Shown here: one piece after another, positions 11,401 to 19,476 of the stretch
Numbering within the stretch: the first letter of the stretch is position 1
How the letters are laid out: each line of letters opens with the position of its first letter
DNA from: G963556115 sp963675945
GTDB lineage: Bacteria; Planctomycetota; SZUA-567
Direction: 5' to 3'
Length of the DNA stretch: 64,000 nt
Assembly: GCA_963675945.1 (NCBI GenBank)
Contig: OY780932.1
Coordinates: forward strand, 930,001 to 994,000
The notes under the pieces: generated by a model
Told to the model about the DNA's origin: nothing
What the model saw: only the letters and a program-made list of their open reading frames with translations
Database searches by the model: none
Position numbers and translations under genes: made by a program

Positions 11401-14400
11401 GTTGTAATCTCACCCAGATCCAATGCCGCAGGTGTGCCCGGAGTACTATTTGTTATAGTCACACCAGTACCATCATCAGCACTGATATCAAAACTAGTAA
11501 CTGTAAAATTAGTACCAGTATCAACGGTCAAACCACTACCTGCACCAGCAGTCACAGCACTCAAATCGACTGTACCTGTTGTAGTAAGAGCTGCGCCACT
11601 TGCTAATGTTGTTGTACCTTCAATTGTAACACCACCTGTTGTACCATCAACACCAACAGTCCCAGTAACACCGAGTGTATTTGCTGTAAGTGCGGCACTA
11701 GAAGTAAGACTTGAACCTGTAGCAGCTGTTATGCCAAGATTACTGCCACCTGTTTCAGCCGTTGTTGCGCCATTAATTGCAAGAGTTGATGCACCTGCAG
11801 TAACATCTACAGCACTCAAATCGACTGTACCTGTTGTAGTAAGAACTGCGCCACTTGCTAATGTTGTTGTACCTTCAATTGTAACACCACCTGTTGTACC
11901 ATCAACACCAACAGTCCCAGTAACACCGAGTGTATTTGCTGTAAGTGCGGCACTAGAAGTAAGACTTGAACCTGTAGCAGCTGTTATGCCAAGATTACTG
12001 CCACCTGTTTCAGCCGTTGTTGCGCCATTAATTGCAAGAGTTGATGCACCTGCAGTAACATCTACAGCACTCAAATCGACTGTACCTGTTGTAGTAAGAG
12101 CTGCGCCACTTGCTAATGTTGTTGTACCTTCAATTGTAACACCACCTGTTGTACCATCAACACCAACAGTCCCAGTAACACCGAGTGTATTTGCTGTAAG
12201 TGCGGCACTAGAAGTAAGACTTGAACCTGTAGCAGCTGTTATGCCAAGATTACTGCCACCTGTTTCAGCCGTTGTTGCGCCATTAATTGCAAGAGTTGAT
12301 GCACCTGCAGTAACATCTACAGCACTCAAATCGACTGTACCTGTTGTAGTAAGAGCTGCGCCACTTGCTAATGTTGTTGTACCTTCAATTGTAACACCAC
12401 CTGTTGTACCATCAACACCAACAGTCCCAGTAACACCGAGTGTATTTGCTGTAAGTGCGGCACTAGAAGTAAGACTTGAACCTGTAGCAGCTGTTATGCC
12501 AAGATTACTGCCACCTGTTTCAGCCGTTGTTGCGCCATTAATTGCAAGAGTTGATGCACCTGCAGTAACATCTACAGCACTCAAATCGACTGTACCTGTT
12601 GTAGTAAGAGCTGCGCCACTTGCTAATGTTGTTGTACCTTCAATTGTAACACCACCTGTTGTACCATCAACACCAACAGTCCCAGTAACACCGAGTGTAT
12701 TTGCTGTAAGTGCGGCACTAGAAGTAAGACTTGAACCTGTAGCAGCTGTTATGCCAAGATTACTGCCACCTGTTTCAGCCGTTGTTGCGCCATTAATTGC
12801 AAGAGTTGATGCACCTGCAGTAACATCTACAGCACTCAAATCGACTGTACCTGTTGTAGTAAGAGCTGCGCCACTTGCTAATGTTGTTGTACCTTCAATT
12901 GTAACACCACCTGTTGTACCATCAACACCAACAGTCCCAGTAACACCGAGTGTATTTGCTGTAAGTGCGGCACTAGAAGTAAGACTTGAACCTGTAGCAG
13001 CTGTTATGCCAAGATTACTGCCACCTGTTTCAGCCGTTGTTGCGCCATTAATTGCAAGAGTTGATGCACCTGCAGTAACATCTACAGCACTCAAATCGAC
13101 TGTACCTGTTGTAGTAAGAGCTGCGCCACTTGCTAATGTTGTTGTACCTTCAATTGTAACACCACCTGTTGTACCATCAACACCAACAGTCCCAGTAACA
13201 CCGAGTGTATTTGCTGTAAGTGCGGCACTAGAAGTAAGACTTGAACCTGTAGCAGCTGTTATGCCAAGATTACTGCCACCTGTTTCAGCCGTTGTTGCGC
13301 CATTAATTGCAAGAGTTGATGCACCTGCAGTAACATCTACAGCACTCAAATCGACTGTACCTGTTGTAGTAAGAGCTGCGCCACTTGCTAATGTTGTTGT
13401 ACCTTCAATTGTAACACCACCTGTTGTACCATCAACACCAACAGTCCCAGTAACACCGAGTGTATTTGCTGTAAGTGCGGCACTAGAAGTAAGACTTGAA
13501 CCTGTAGCAGCTGTTATGCCAAGATTACTGCCACCTGTTTCAGCCGTTGTTGCGCCATTAATTGCAAGAGTTGATGCACCTGCAGTAACATCTACAGCAC
13601 TCAAATCGACTGTACCTGTTGTAGTAAGAGCTGCGCCACTTGCTAATGTTGTTGTACCTTCAATTGTAACACCACCTGTTGTACCATCAACACCAACAGT
13701 CCCAGTAACACCGAGTGTATTTGCTGTAAGTGCGGCACTAGAAGTAAGACTTGAACCTGTAGCAGCTGTTATGCCAAGATTACTGCCACCTGTTTCAGCC
13801 GTTGTTGCGCCATTAATTGCAAGAGTTGATGCACCTGCAGTAACATCTACAGCACTCAAATCGACTGTACCTGTTGTAGTAAGAGCTGCGCCACTTGCTA
13901 ATGTTGTTGTACCTTCAATTGTAACACCACCTGTTGTACCATCAACACCAACAGTCCCAGTAACACCGAGTGTATTTGCTGTAAGTGCGGCACTAGAAGT
14001 AAGACTTGAACCTGTAGCAGCTGTTATGCCAAGATTACTGCCACCTGTTTCAGCCGTTGTTGCGCCATTAATTGCAAGAGTTGATGCACCTGCAGTAACA
14101 TCTACAGCACTCAAATCGACTGTACCTGTTGTAGTAAGAGCTGCGCCACTTGCTAATGTTGTTGTACCTTCAATTGTAACACCACCTGTTGTACCATCAA
14201 CACCAACAGTCCCAGTAACACCGAGTGTATTTGCTGTAAGTGCGGCACTAGAAGTAAGACTTGAACCTGTAGCAGCTGTTATGCCAAGATTACTGCCACC
14301 TGTTTCAGCCGTTGTTGCGCCATTAATTGCAAGAGTTGATGCACCTGCAGTAACATCTACAGCACTCAAATCGACTGTACCTGTTGTAGTAAGAGCTGCG

Positions 14401-14981
14401 CCACTTGCTAATGTTGTTGTACCTTCAATTGTAACACCACCTGTTGTACCATCAACACCAACAGTCCCAGTAACACCGAGTGTATTTGCTGTAAGTGCGG
14501 CACTAGAAGTAAGACTTGAACCTGTAGCAGCTGTTATGCCAAGATTAGTAGCATCTCCGCCTTGTGCGGTTGTCGCGCCAAACATAAGCTCAATTACTGA
14601 ATTAACATCTGACGCTGTAATATTACCAAGTGTAACTGAATTGGCTGTTGAATTTATTTTTAATATAGAACTAGTTCCACCTGCCAACGTTGTTGACGTA
14701 AATGACAGAGTTTGATCGCTAGTGATTTGACCGGTTGTATTATCCGCAACATTCAAAGTCCCTAGCGCTGTTGTATCAGTAGTAGCCGTCAACACACCAT
14801 CCGTACCATCAGTAAACGCAACAGTCTGAGTATTATTAGCACTAGTGACAGATGTATTACCACCTGTACCAATGTCAATATCTGCCGCGTACGCGTTCGT
14901 CCCCATGAGAGCAGTCAGAAGCGCCACCAGTGCTAGCGTGAATAGCGACTTCCTCCCTTTCCCAAACAATTTGTTCCCCAT
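5472..14981 (-). CDS. Giant type V autotransporter with 85-residue tandem repeats
   Basis: A 3169-residue secreted surface protein. The N-terminus has a long signal peptide (SLFTLALVALLTALMGTNAYA, cut before ADID). The passenger is Gly/Thr/Ala/Ser/Asn-rich with repeated short hydrophobic strands of the TLTV/AALTAN kind, typical of beta-helical adhesins; almost no Cys is present until the barrel. Residues about 145-1140 are a near-identical 85-residue tandem array. The last 280 or so residues form an autotransporter beta-barrel (from KVQVWANGFGGFG, through YDFWNIGTMVGLDYAF) ending in VGFTAGVKVSF with the terminal Phe recognised by BAM. The ATG at 14979-14981 follows AAGGAG and directly precedes the charged start of the signal peptide; the 18 upstream codons are left out. 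Likely an adhesin or surface-layer filament; target unknown. Confidence 0.93.
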   Translation of the reverse strand: MGNKLFGKGRKSLFTLALVALLTALMGTNAYAADIDIGTGGNTSVTSANNTQTVAFTDGTDGVLTATTDTTALGTLNVADNTTGQITSDQTLSFTSTTLAGGTSSILKINSTANSVTLGNITASDVNSVIELMFGATTAQGGDATNLGITAATGSSLTSSAALTANTLGVTGTVGVDGTTGGVTIEGTTTLASGAALTTTGTVDLSAVDVTAGASTLAINGATTAETGGSNLGITAATGSSLTSSAALTANTLGVTGTVGVDGTTGGVTIEGTTTLASGAALTTTGTVDLSAVDVTAGASTLAINGATTAETGGSNLGITAATGSSLTSSAALTANTLGVTGTVGVDGTTGGVTIEGTTTLASGAALTTTGTVDLSAVDVTAGASTLAINGATTAETGGSNLGITAATGSSLTSSAALTANTLGVTGTVGVDGTTGGVTIEGTTTLASGAALTTTGTVDLSAVDVTAGASTLAINGATTAETGGSNLGITAATGSSLTSSAALTANTLGVTGTVGVDGTTGGVTIEGTTTLASGAALTTTGTVDLSAVDVTAGASTLAINGATTAETGGSNLGITAATGSSLTSSAALTANTLGVTGTVGVDGTTGGVTIEGTTTLASGAALTTTGTVDLSAVDVTAGASTLAINGATTAETGGSNLGITAATGSSLTSSAALTANTLGVTGTVGVDGTTGGVTIEGTTTLASGAALTTTGTVDLSAVDVTAGASTLAINGATTAETGGSNLGITAATGSSLTSSAALTANTLGVTGTVGVDGTTGGVTIEGTTTLASGAALTTTGTVDLSAVDVTAGASTLAINGATTAETGGSNLGITAATGSSLTSSAALTANTLGVTGTVGVDGTTGGVTIEGTTTLASGAALTTTGTVDLSAVDVTAGASTLAINGATTAETGGSNLGITAATGSSLTSSAALTANTLGVTGTVGVDGTTGGVTIEGTTTLASGAALTTTGTVDLSAVDVTAGASTLAINGATTAETGGSNLGITAATGSSLTSSAALTANTLGVTGTVGVDGTTGGVTIEGTTTLASGAVLTTTGTVDLSAVDVTAGASTLAINGATTAETGGSNLGITAATGSSLTSSAALTANTLGVTGTVGVDGTTGGVTIEGTTTLASGAALTTTGTVDLSAVTAGAGSGLTVDTGTNFTVTSFDISADDGTGVTITNSTPGTPAALDLGEITTETSSATNDKLIIAAGTVAGQTAVGSDELDLQVNSGAIYSSSAASALETVALAGTLNVASGTTTIAVLNVANTATGAVLDVTTGGAVDVTATTVGTGALAPKDSWAGGAALTVSADSADSTLSGMNVDLGTLSLGNGTLTLDDSNGTADTLYIGAGSLTLVGSSLLTGADTDVVHDLVLSNATISFGANKLYYYSDKVAVVDTNGDAITSTDIIDLAGSSVVTDTTTINDGTTHTYSGIDYGQGDGKTFTVTAANTIAAVSGNSSLTNNTLTISTGGKFTQLDGASAAADFTSTGTVNLDAGTLEFSNTGTNTIGTLAVAANGGTLTGNSVTATTTTIADNGTLTASASSGQTAALGDVTAGVATGVTASGDGAVSAGTLTLGGGLFTATNSGQGTLALGSITAGAASNALTTAGTVTATALDINNALTLTSDGGFATSATDLGANLTTVTGAVNLGTLVVSANSEIAAGAGVTATTTDLTDKTLTTSGTGTVALGAVDSDTSGAGIVVSGVQTVSLSGGDAANLTIQNTGIASTIAASDTLNIHLLDVDAATTLDSTSGAITAANTNMGANVTTAGSNGVNLGALTVSANSELAAGGAVTATTTDIADTFTLTTSGAGDVALGAVTDSSTSGNNTGIATSGTGAVSATSLALGAGTLTATNGGGTLALGNITTTADTGALITATGAVTAGSMTISNDTTLTSGAGFTATSTSVSDGNDLTLAGAGGVALGDTTITGSSSGASIVVGSAGTNTIGALTLAGTGADKATLDVNVATTASSVTLAAGKTGTIDTTGAATFTATTSTTLGQNATLTLKDADAGANISLGALTMSGSTVDLQLATAASEFEVNVASLTTSGNDSIFKSNSNGTVASEVVVASGELDLGSTLIYNSSQVKFVATTGGAALTNDKLLDINGAADDTVNADTPVSTNTAVNALTVNNNATLTVSGTAGANTTFVSTGASGNTTIAAGSTLAVDDGATYVQMGGNNFTATGTVQLAGGVLTLENTGANSAAALNVTDDSTLNGTGTTLTANSVTISSGSTLNVSSGLILGVGATDLGAGTIAVGTTTADETATLTLGANTAVGGLGVGTGQNATLAGGNTLTVADGASIEGHMDLTGGTNLTITSGAFKVASSTLNIGNGSTVTIGTNAYIADSDTAGDSHFTVISNGADNTATVDNQSTQAANDLNWLEVKTTATGFAATLNFDNISANAAVVTLGTVDVTSFATAATDNATLNLQNTGTGSQTITIGTLNITDTASSMAKVDVQNDVATTITTLNFAGGTDGTFDNGSTGDVTITNVNVNATNASTAVTGIIDTTVATTTALTNVTLTGDGANDAALTLTDTGVVADVVNIGTLTLAGAGNVDDATLTIAAAASDVNIANIQVDTGKYGTITNGGVDDNFVNATINGTLSMTNAFTIGDGTSGRFTVGNGGTLLSAGMVTTAAGGELYITAGGTATVTSMTTTGGKLLLDLGTSAGTAGVENDTTKYATITSTGYVTTKTGTNYDEVFAVNGVSGTTYDDVFITTDLTGATAGDTLSTTDRYRTYVLGADVSDIVVGTNTSAINSAVKDNGGTAEASTAAQYLISNEASFDATGQAYVTQMSQLAAPQFARAAEETIGEEATTQTAQNALMGISASTTAVSNQMTSFRSGNIAAGMASSFNSGGATAALSDMADAETLAEAYEAGFTSGSDCAVYKKVQVWANGFGGFGEQGTDGTMIGYDFWNIGTMVGLDYAFAKELRVGALFGYSYNKTDVNWNSGDSTDNLLRFGAYASYNWDNFFVDLSPTMGVHILESNRNIWNGATAKGDRTGVDFNISGTVGYTFNLPADIQLTPSYSLGYTLFYDPEFTETGAGAANVKYNSFTSNSLLQDLGVRLGKLIRTSDDLAFLPEVWGGWEVEYLNTGGTRNTTTTASIGSQTYGTTMNGMATNRAYWGLGLTALIKDNVSVFGRYDQKIWDKGYNVGFTAGVKVSF
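11554..14547 (-). repeat. 255-bp near-perfect tandem array, about 11.7 units
   Basis: The same 255-bp (85-codon) unit repeats with exact periodicity; the marker TCTACAGCACTCAAATCG occurs at 11806 and every 255 bases to 14356. The units look identical base for base apart from one change in the unit near 11845 (Ala to Val). All lie inside the autotransporter passenger. Such identity, including at third codon positions, points to recent amplification or continuing homogenisation. Confidence 0.97.
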
Positions 14982-16147
14982 TTTCTTTTCTCCTTTTCCC
15001 TTACCGCTCTGCCCGTAGCCTCCTCCGGCACTCACCGGACTTCAGCCACCCAACATCACAGCAGATCAAAATAACATCAAAGTACTATTAAAAACAAAAC
15101 TTAAAATATTCTCTATCTATCTTATTACCACAAGTAAGACCGACCAGACACCGCCTCAAACCAGACCCAACCATCAACCCGGCTCAGAGCCGCCACAACC
15201 TCAGGCCAACCCCACCTTGTCTCCAGAAACACCGCCTCAAGACCACGGAAACCTACTTCACCTCTGCCCAAACCACCATATTTTCACAAAATACTCTATA
15301 AAAATATCGTCAAGATCAGCAATTTTCCTTAGCTCTTACCTGCAAACTCTTTTAACCCGCCAGCAAAGAGCACCGACAAAACGCCGTATTTGCTCCATCC
15401 CAACCTCAAAAATCAGCACAAACCGAAATACTCTAAAAAACGCATAAACAACTTTCAGCCAAGACATTACCTAATTAGCTGCTGCATATAACCTCATTTT
15501 TTTAGCACTCATTATGCCAAGACATACTTCAACAATATGACTTCATACTATTTCCTATTATAATTTATACTTACATATTTTCAATTGTTTTTTTCAATTC
15601 AACCCTGTTTTTTTCGGCAGAAATACCCTCTTCTCAACTATTTTATGTAGCTATCTCACCCTATGTATTATTCTGCACCATGCTTAATTCAATTTTAAAT
15701 TAGCACTTCATAATTATAATTTTGCGAATATTTATACTTAAACTATTCCAATACAGTCACTTACAACTTTAATCTTTCTAGCTATCCTCTAACTTCCTTA
15801 CTCCTTTTTTCGTCCCAGCTATGCTTAAAATGCCCAATTAGTTCGTGCTTATTCTTCCCTCGGATTTTTTTAATTTTTTTTATTTTTCACTAATATTCTG
15901 CTTTCACCTTCACCCTATTATTCATTTTCATTTATCCATATACTTCCAGTGTCAATCTTATACACATCTGCTACAAATGCTTGCACCCATTTCCTCCTGC
16001 CACCCTCTCTCTTCTCTGCTAGCTTCATAAAATCTCAGCTTAATATTGTATTTACCTGCTAAAATTCTTATAATTAGTACTAGTAATTACTAGCACTTAC
16101 TTATTTCTAATTTGTATTACATATAAATATATCATAGAAAGCTTCGT
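14982..16147. other. Long intergenic region upstream of the autotransporter
   Basis: About 1.17 kb without a convincing gene. The 90 bases next to the autotransporter start are G+C-rich on the minus strand and can form a TCCGG/CCGGA hairpin with a hexaloop, enclosed by GTGGC/GCTAC, so the mRNA leader is probably structured. From about 15480 to 16140 the DNA is strongly A+T-rich, as in promoter regions. A 76-codon open frame at 15217-15447 has no ribosome binding site or recognisable domain. Confidence 0.35.
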
Positions 16148-16930
16148 ATGAACATATCCTTCAAACAACTCGTGATCTTTATCCTCATCGCCGTCATCGC
16201 TGTCGCCGTCTCTGTCCTCTTCTTCCTGCCTGGCTCGAACGAATCTACCCAGACCGAGCCTACGGCTGCTCACAAGGGCACTACAGATTCTGTAACGCCT
16301 GAACCCAAGACTAGATCGATCCCAGTCTTCAACCTTGAGACTGCCGACATCACCGACGCCCAGAAACAGAGTGTCAAACAGATCGGCCAGGCTCTCATCG
16401 ACGGTAACTCCAGACTCAGTACCGAGGTCATCGCTCAGAAGAATGCTGCCGGCGCCCCGGTTCTTCTCAACTTCAACCGTATTAAGAATGATGCCGACCT
16501 CAAGGAATCCACCAAGATTCTTACTCAAATGCGCCAGGCCATCCGCGATTATTATGACCATACCGCCGCCCTGTTTCAGAGCATTCAGCAGGATATGAGT
16601 AAAACCGACCTCTCCGACGATACTCAGACCTGGATCCTGCTCGGTATGAAGAACGGCCTGGACGCTATCAATCTGACCTCCTCCGGCGATCTCATGGTTC
16701 TGGATCAGGCCGAACTAATTATCAAGCTCCTGAGTGCCAAAGACGGCTCTTGGACGGCGGAAAACGGCAAAGTTACCTTCACCGACCCTGCCGACCAGGA
16801 GAAATTCGACAGCTACCTTACCCAGATCCAGAAGATCAAAGCCGATCAAGCCAAGCTTATCGCTCCCAAGGTGCAAAACTACCGCGCCATCGTCACCTCA
16901 CTCGGCGTCGGCAACCCAGATAACAAGTAA
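16148..16930 (+). CDS. Membrane-anchored periplasmic protein of unknown function
   Basis: 260 residues, not recognised. The N-terminus is a single transmembrane anchor (residues 5-28, LVIFILIAVIAVAVSVLFFL), followed by a Ser/Thr/Pro-rich linker to about residue 60 and a mainly helical, charged periplasmic domain (for example LKESTKILTQMRQAIRDYYD). No cysteines and no catalytic motif can be seen. Codon use is noticeably richer in C at third positions than in the neighbours, and the upstream region is very A+T-rich with a poor ribosome binding site, which might indicate a different origin. It converges on tsaE with a shared hairpin between. Confidence 0.7.
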   Translation: MNISFKQLVIFILIAVIAVAVSVLFFLPGSNESTQTEPTAAHKGTTDSVTPEPKTRSIPVFNLETADITDAQKQSVKQIGQALIDGNSRLSTEVIAQKNAAGAPVLLNFNRIKNDADLKESTKILTQMRQAIRDYYDHTAALFQSIQQDMSKTDLSDDTQTWILLGMKNGLDAINLTSSGDLMVLDQAELIIKLLSAKDGSWTAENGKVTFTDPADQEKFDSYLTQIQKIKADQAKLIAPKVQNYRAIVTSLGVGNPDNK

Positions 16931-16970
16931 CCCTCTTTTATTACCTTTTATAGAAGATCAATATATAATG

Positions 16971-17012
16971 TTTAAAGGCACAAAGGGCAAATAGCCCTTT
17001 TGTGCCTTTAAA
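16971..17012. terminator. Hairpin between convergent genes
   Basis: An 18-bp stem (AAAGGCACAAAGGGC pairing with GCCCTTTTGTGCCTTT, one bulge) with a 5-base loop between the 16148-16930 gene and tsaE. The flanking TTT/AAA tracts extend the stem instead of forming a clean U-run, but its place between convergent stops suggests a bidirectional terminator. Confidence 0.65.
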
Positions 17013-17052
17013 AAAAAGTTAAACAACAGAATTAATATTATAAATCACTACC

Positions 17053-17535
17053 TCAATAACTCAGACTGAGATACTCAATCACCGCCAAACCGCTCCTATC
17101 ATCAACTCTAAACGCAAACTCCCGCATAAACTCACCCAGGCTACTGATCTCCACAGAGATCGCTCCCCGGCGCGGCAAAACACCCTCTATAACCTCTGGC
17201 CACTCAACAATGGCAACCCCCTGCTCATAACCAAAATAATCTTCAAAACCGAGTTCACCAATACTCACAGCCTCAGCCAGCCGATACGCATCAAAATGAT
17301 TAAGCTCCAGCTCCCTGCCCTGATACTGCACATGCAATACAAAGGTCGGACTGGTAACCTCATCCTCTACCCCCAAGCCCCTGGCAAATCCCTGAGTAAA
17401 GCAGGTCTTTCCCGCTCCCAGATCACCACTGAGCAGAAAGACTTCACCACCCCGGCAGCTCATCCCTATCCTCACGCCCAGCTCCTGCGTCTCCTCAGGA
17501 CTTCGGGTAATAACCTTATACTCAAAAATACTCAT
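17053..17535 (-). CDS. tsaE: tRNA threonylcarbamoyladenosine biosynthesis ATPase TsaE
   Basis: P-loop ATPase that works with TsaB and TsaD to make t6A at position 37 of ANN-decoding tRNAs. The 160-residue protein has the family layout: Walker A GDLGAGKT at about residue 38, the SPTFVL motif (switch region) that follows, then HFDAYRL and the late IVEWPEV motif, all hallmark TsaE segments. Length is normal. The ATG at 17533-17535 follows AGGG by 7 bases; a GTG one codon upstream is possible. It is the last gene of a minus-strand run after thiL (66-base gap). Confidence 0.94.
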   Translation of the reverse strand: MSIFEYKVITRSPEETQELGVRIGMSCRGGEVFLLSGDLGAGKTCFTQGFARGLGVEDEVTSPTFVLHVQYQGRELELNHFDAYRLAEAVSIGELGFEDYFGYEQGVAIVEWPEVIEGVLPRRGAISVEISSLGEFMREFAFRVDDRSGLAVIEYLSLSY

Positions 17536-17601
17536 CACAAAGCCCTAAAACAAATCACAAATACTCCCAGCATACTCTCTGCTTAAATCCTCACCGTCTC
17601 A

Positions 17602-18534
17602 CTAGAAATTATGCTCATACCCAGCATTATCCAACATCCGCAACGTCCCGTCACCTGTCGCCACGCGCAAACCTTGATTACTCTCCACCCTGCCGATACA
17701 GGAAAGACTGGTCTTGATCCCGGTCTTTGGCCATTCAACTTTGAGTCTTTCCCAAGAATTTTCTGAAACTGAGAATAACAACTCAAAATCTTCCCCATCG
17801 CTGAGCGCATGCTCCATCGGTGTCTTACCGCTATCCCGGGATAACTCAAAAGCCGCTTCCGCAATTGGGATCTCTGACTCTTCCAGAATTGCCCCAAGAT
17901 TACTTACCGCCAGCATCCGCGCCAGATCCATAGTCAGTCCATCGGTAATATCCATACATGACTTCACCGTTACCAGTTTGACCAGGCACTCAATCTCTTC
18001 AAACCTCGGCACAGGATGCATATGCCGCCCCAGAATCGACCCTCCCAATTCCCCGGTGACAATTAACAGATCTCCAAGTTCAACCCCGGAACGCAGAATA
18101 GCCGCCGACCCATACGGGCTCCCACCCACCGTGATATTTACCGAAGTCGGCCCATACGCACTGGTTGTATCCCCACCAATAATGCTCAAACTATACTTCT
18201 GCGCGCAAGACACAATCCCTTCCATCAAGCGCATTGCCCACCTATCCCCAAGACCCCGGCGCATATTGAGCGCTACCAGCCCCCAGAGCGGCCTACAGCC
18301 ACTCGCCGCCAGATCTGAGAGTGCTGCCGCAACCGCCTTATAGCCGATATGTAACGGATCCGCCTCCGCATCAAAGTGTGTCCCTTCAACTATGGTATCG
18401 GTACTGAAAGCAAGAGCCTGTAACTCACTAACATTAACATGCCCACAGTCATCATGACCCGCACCAGTAATAACCGTGTCATTACACCTGGCCAGCCTCT
18501 TACTCAACCAATCATGGAACACTCGCTCACTCAT
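17602..18534 (-). CDS. thiL: Thiamine-monophosphate kinase
   Basis: ThiL phosphorylates thiamine monophosphate to the active cofactor thiamine diphosphate. The 310-residue protein starts MSERVFHDWLSKRL and shows the AIR-synthase fold motifs: GHDDCGHV near residue 25 (GDDA-like), STDTIVEGTHFD (family motif, slightly altered), GYKAVAAALSDLAA, IIGGDTT, DITDGLTMDLARML and DGEDFELLF. The first motif reads AGHDDCG instead of the usual GIGDDAA, a small departure. The chosen ATG overlaps the stop of the upstream acyltransferase gene by 8 bases, a sign of translational coupling. Confidence 0.93.
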   Translation of the reverse strand: MSERVFHDWLSKRLARCNDTVITGAGHDDCGHVNVSELQALAFSTDTIVEGTHFDAEADPLHIGYKAVAAALSDLAASGCRPLWGLVALNMRRGLGDRWAMRLMEGIVSCAQKYSLSIIGGDTTSAYGPTSVNITVGGSPYGSAAILRSGVELGDLLIVTGELGGSILGRHMHPVPRFEEIECLVKLVTVKSCMDITDGLTMDLARMLAVSNLGAILEESEIPIAEAAFELSRDSGKTPMEHALSDGEDFELLFSVSENSWERLKVEWPKTGIKTSLSCIGRVESNQGLRVATGDGTLRMLDNAGYEHNF

Positions 18535-19471
18535 ATCGTTTATAACGCCTTCTGTCACTAGGATTGGGTGTCTTCCACCTTCTATGAATCCACAACCATT
18601 GTTCAGGATTATCACTTATTATTCTTGAAAGCTCGTTATTAACCTTCTCCGTAATTTTATAGACAGCTTCCTGCGAATAATCTTTATTCTCAGGGATAAT
18701 CGGCTCTCCATGCACCACTTTGAACCGCAGCGGCTTATTCCCGACTCTAATTATCGCGCTCGGCACTATTGGCGCCCCAAGGCGTATAGCCAGCTCACTC
18801 ACCGCCGTATTCGTACTCGCCGCCCTTCCTAAAAACGGTACGCGCAAACCTTGCTCTCCGGCATCCTGATCGATAAGTATCCCTACCGATTTCCGCCTCT
18901 TAATAGCTTTGATCAGTTTAAGAATAGCTCCTTCTTTATCCCAGATCTCCTGCCCGGAAGACTCTCGCACCTCTTTAATTTTCCGATCAATCAACGGATT
19001 ATCCAGAGGTCTGGCGATAGAGCCCGCCAGTATACCTTTCATCGCACCTGCCGAGCCGGTAAACTCCCAATTCCCGATATGACCTGTAGCAAACAACACA
19101 CCTCTATTATACTTTGCACTCAGCTCATCATTCAGTTCTTTCAGATCATCCCAATCAACAATCTCATCAACATTATCCTTGTTTAGAATTTTTACCCGAA
19201 CCGCTTCCGCAAGTAATGTCCCAAAATGCATATAAAATTTGCCCACCAGGCGATCATACTCCTTATCAGTATATCTCTCGCCAAAGCATTCCTGCATCTG
19301 TGCTTTAATATATTTTGTCGATCTTCTGCTCAACAAGCAAAACAATCTAGCAATAACCATTCCCACCCAAACGCCAATAAATATCGGTAAGAATCGAAGG
19401 ATACCCGCAACCGCCATAAAGACTGCATACTCGATAAATATTGTTGCCCTACGTCGAATCAAATCCATCAT
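18527..19471 (-). CDS. LpxL/HtrB-family lipid A (lysophospholipid) acyltransferase
   Basis: Inner-membrane acyltransferase that probably adds a late acyl chain to lipid A. The sequence has an N-terminal membrane segment (AVFMAVAGILRFLPIFIGVWVG), the catalytic HX4E motif in ATGHIGNWE, ARPLDNPLIDRKI, a KSVGILIDQDAGEQG glycine-rich motif with VPFLGR following, and PEQWLWIHRRWK near the end, all typical of LpxL/LpxM. Length (314 residues) is normal. The start is uncertain: ATG 19471 lies 5 bases after purC stops, and a GTG at 19489 inside purC is the alternative. The last 8 bases overlap thiL. The gene supports an LPS-containing outer membrane. Confidence 0.9.
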   Translation of the reverse strand: MMDLIRRRATIFIEYAVFMAVAGILRFLPIFIGVWVGMVIARLFCLLSRRSTKYIKAQMQECFGERYTDKEYDRLVGKFYMHFGTLLAEAVRVKILNKDNVDEIVDWDDLKELNDELSAKYNRGVLFATGHIGNWEFTGSAGAMKGILAGSIARPLDNPLIDRKIKEVRESSGQEIWDKEGAILKLIKAIKRRKSVGILIDQDAGEQGLRVPFLGRAASTNTAVSELAIRLGAPIVPSAIIRVGNKPLRFKVVHGEPIIPENKDYSQEAVYKITEKVNNELSRIISDNPEQWLWIHRRWKTPNPSDRRRYKRYE

Positions 19472-19476
19472 GCAGA

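Noticed and set aside
11554..14547. CRISPR-like regular array
   Set aside because: The units are 255 bp and contiguous, with no spacers, and they are translated as part of the autotransporter.
11434..14715. A 1093-residue open frame antisense to the autotransporter array
   Set aside because: It exists only because the 255-bp unit is a multiple of three and each copy is identical, so any frame open in one unit is open in all. It has Val/Pro/Ala-rich non-protein-like composition and no ribosome binding site.
15217..15447. 76-residue open frame in the autotransporter upstream region
   Set aside because: No ribosome binding site, low-complexity composition and no recognisable motif.
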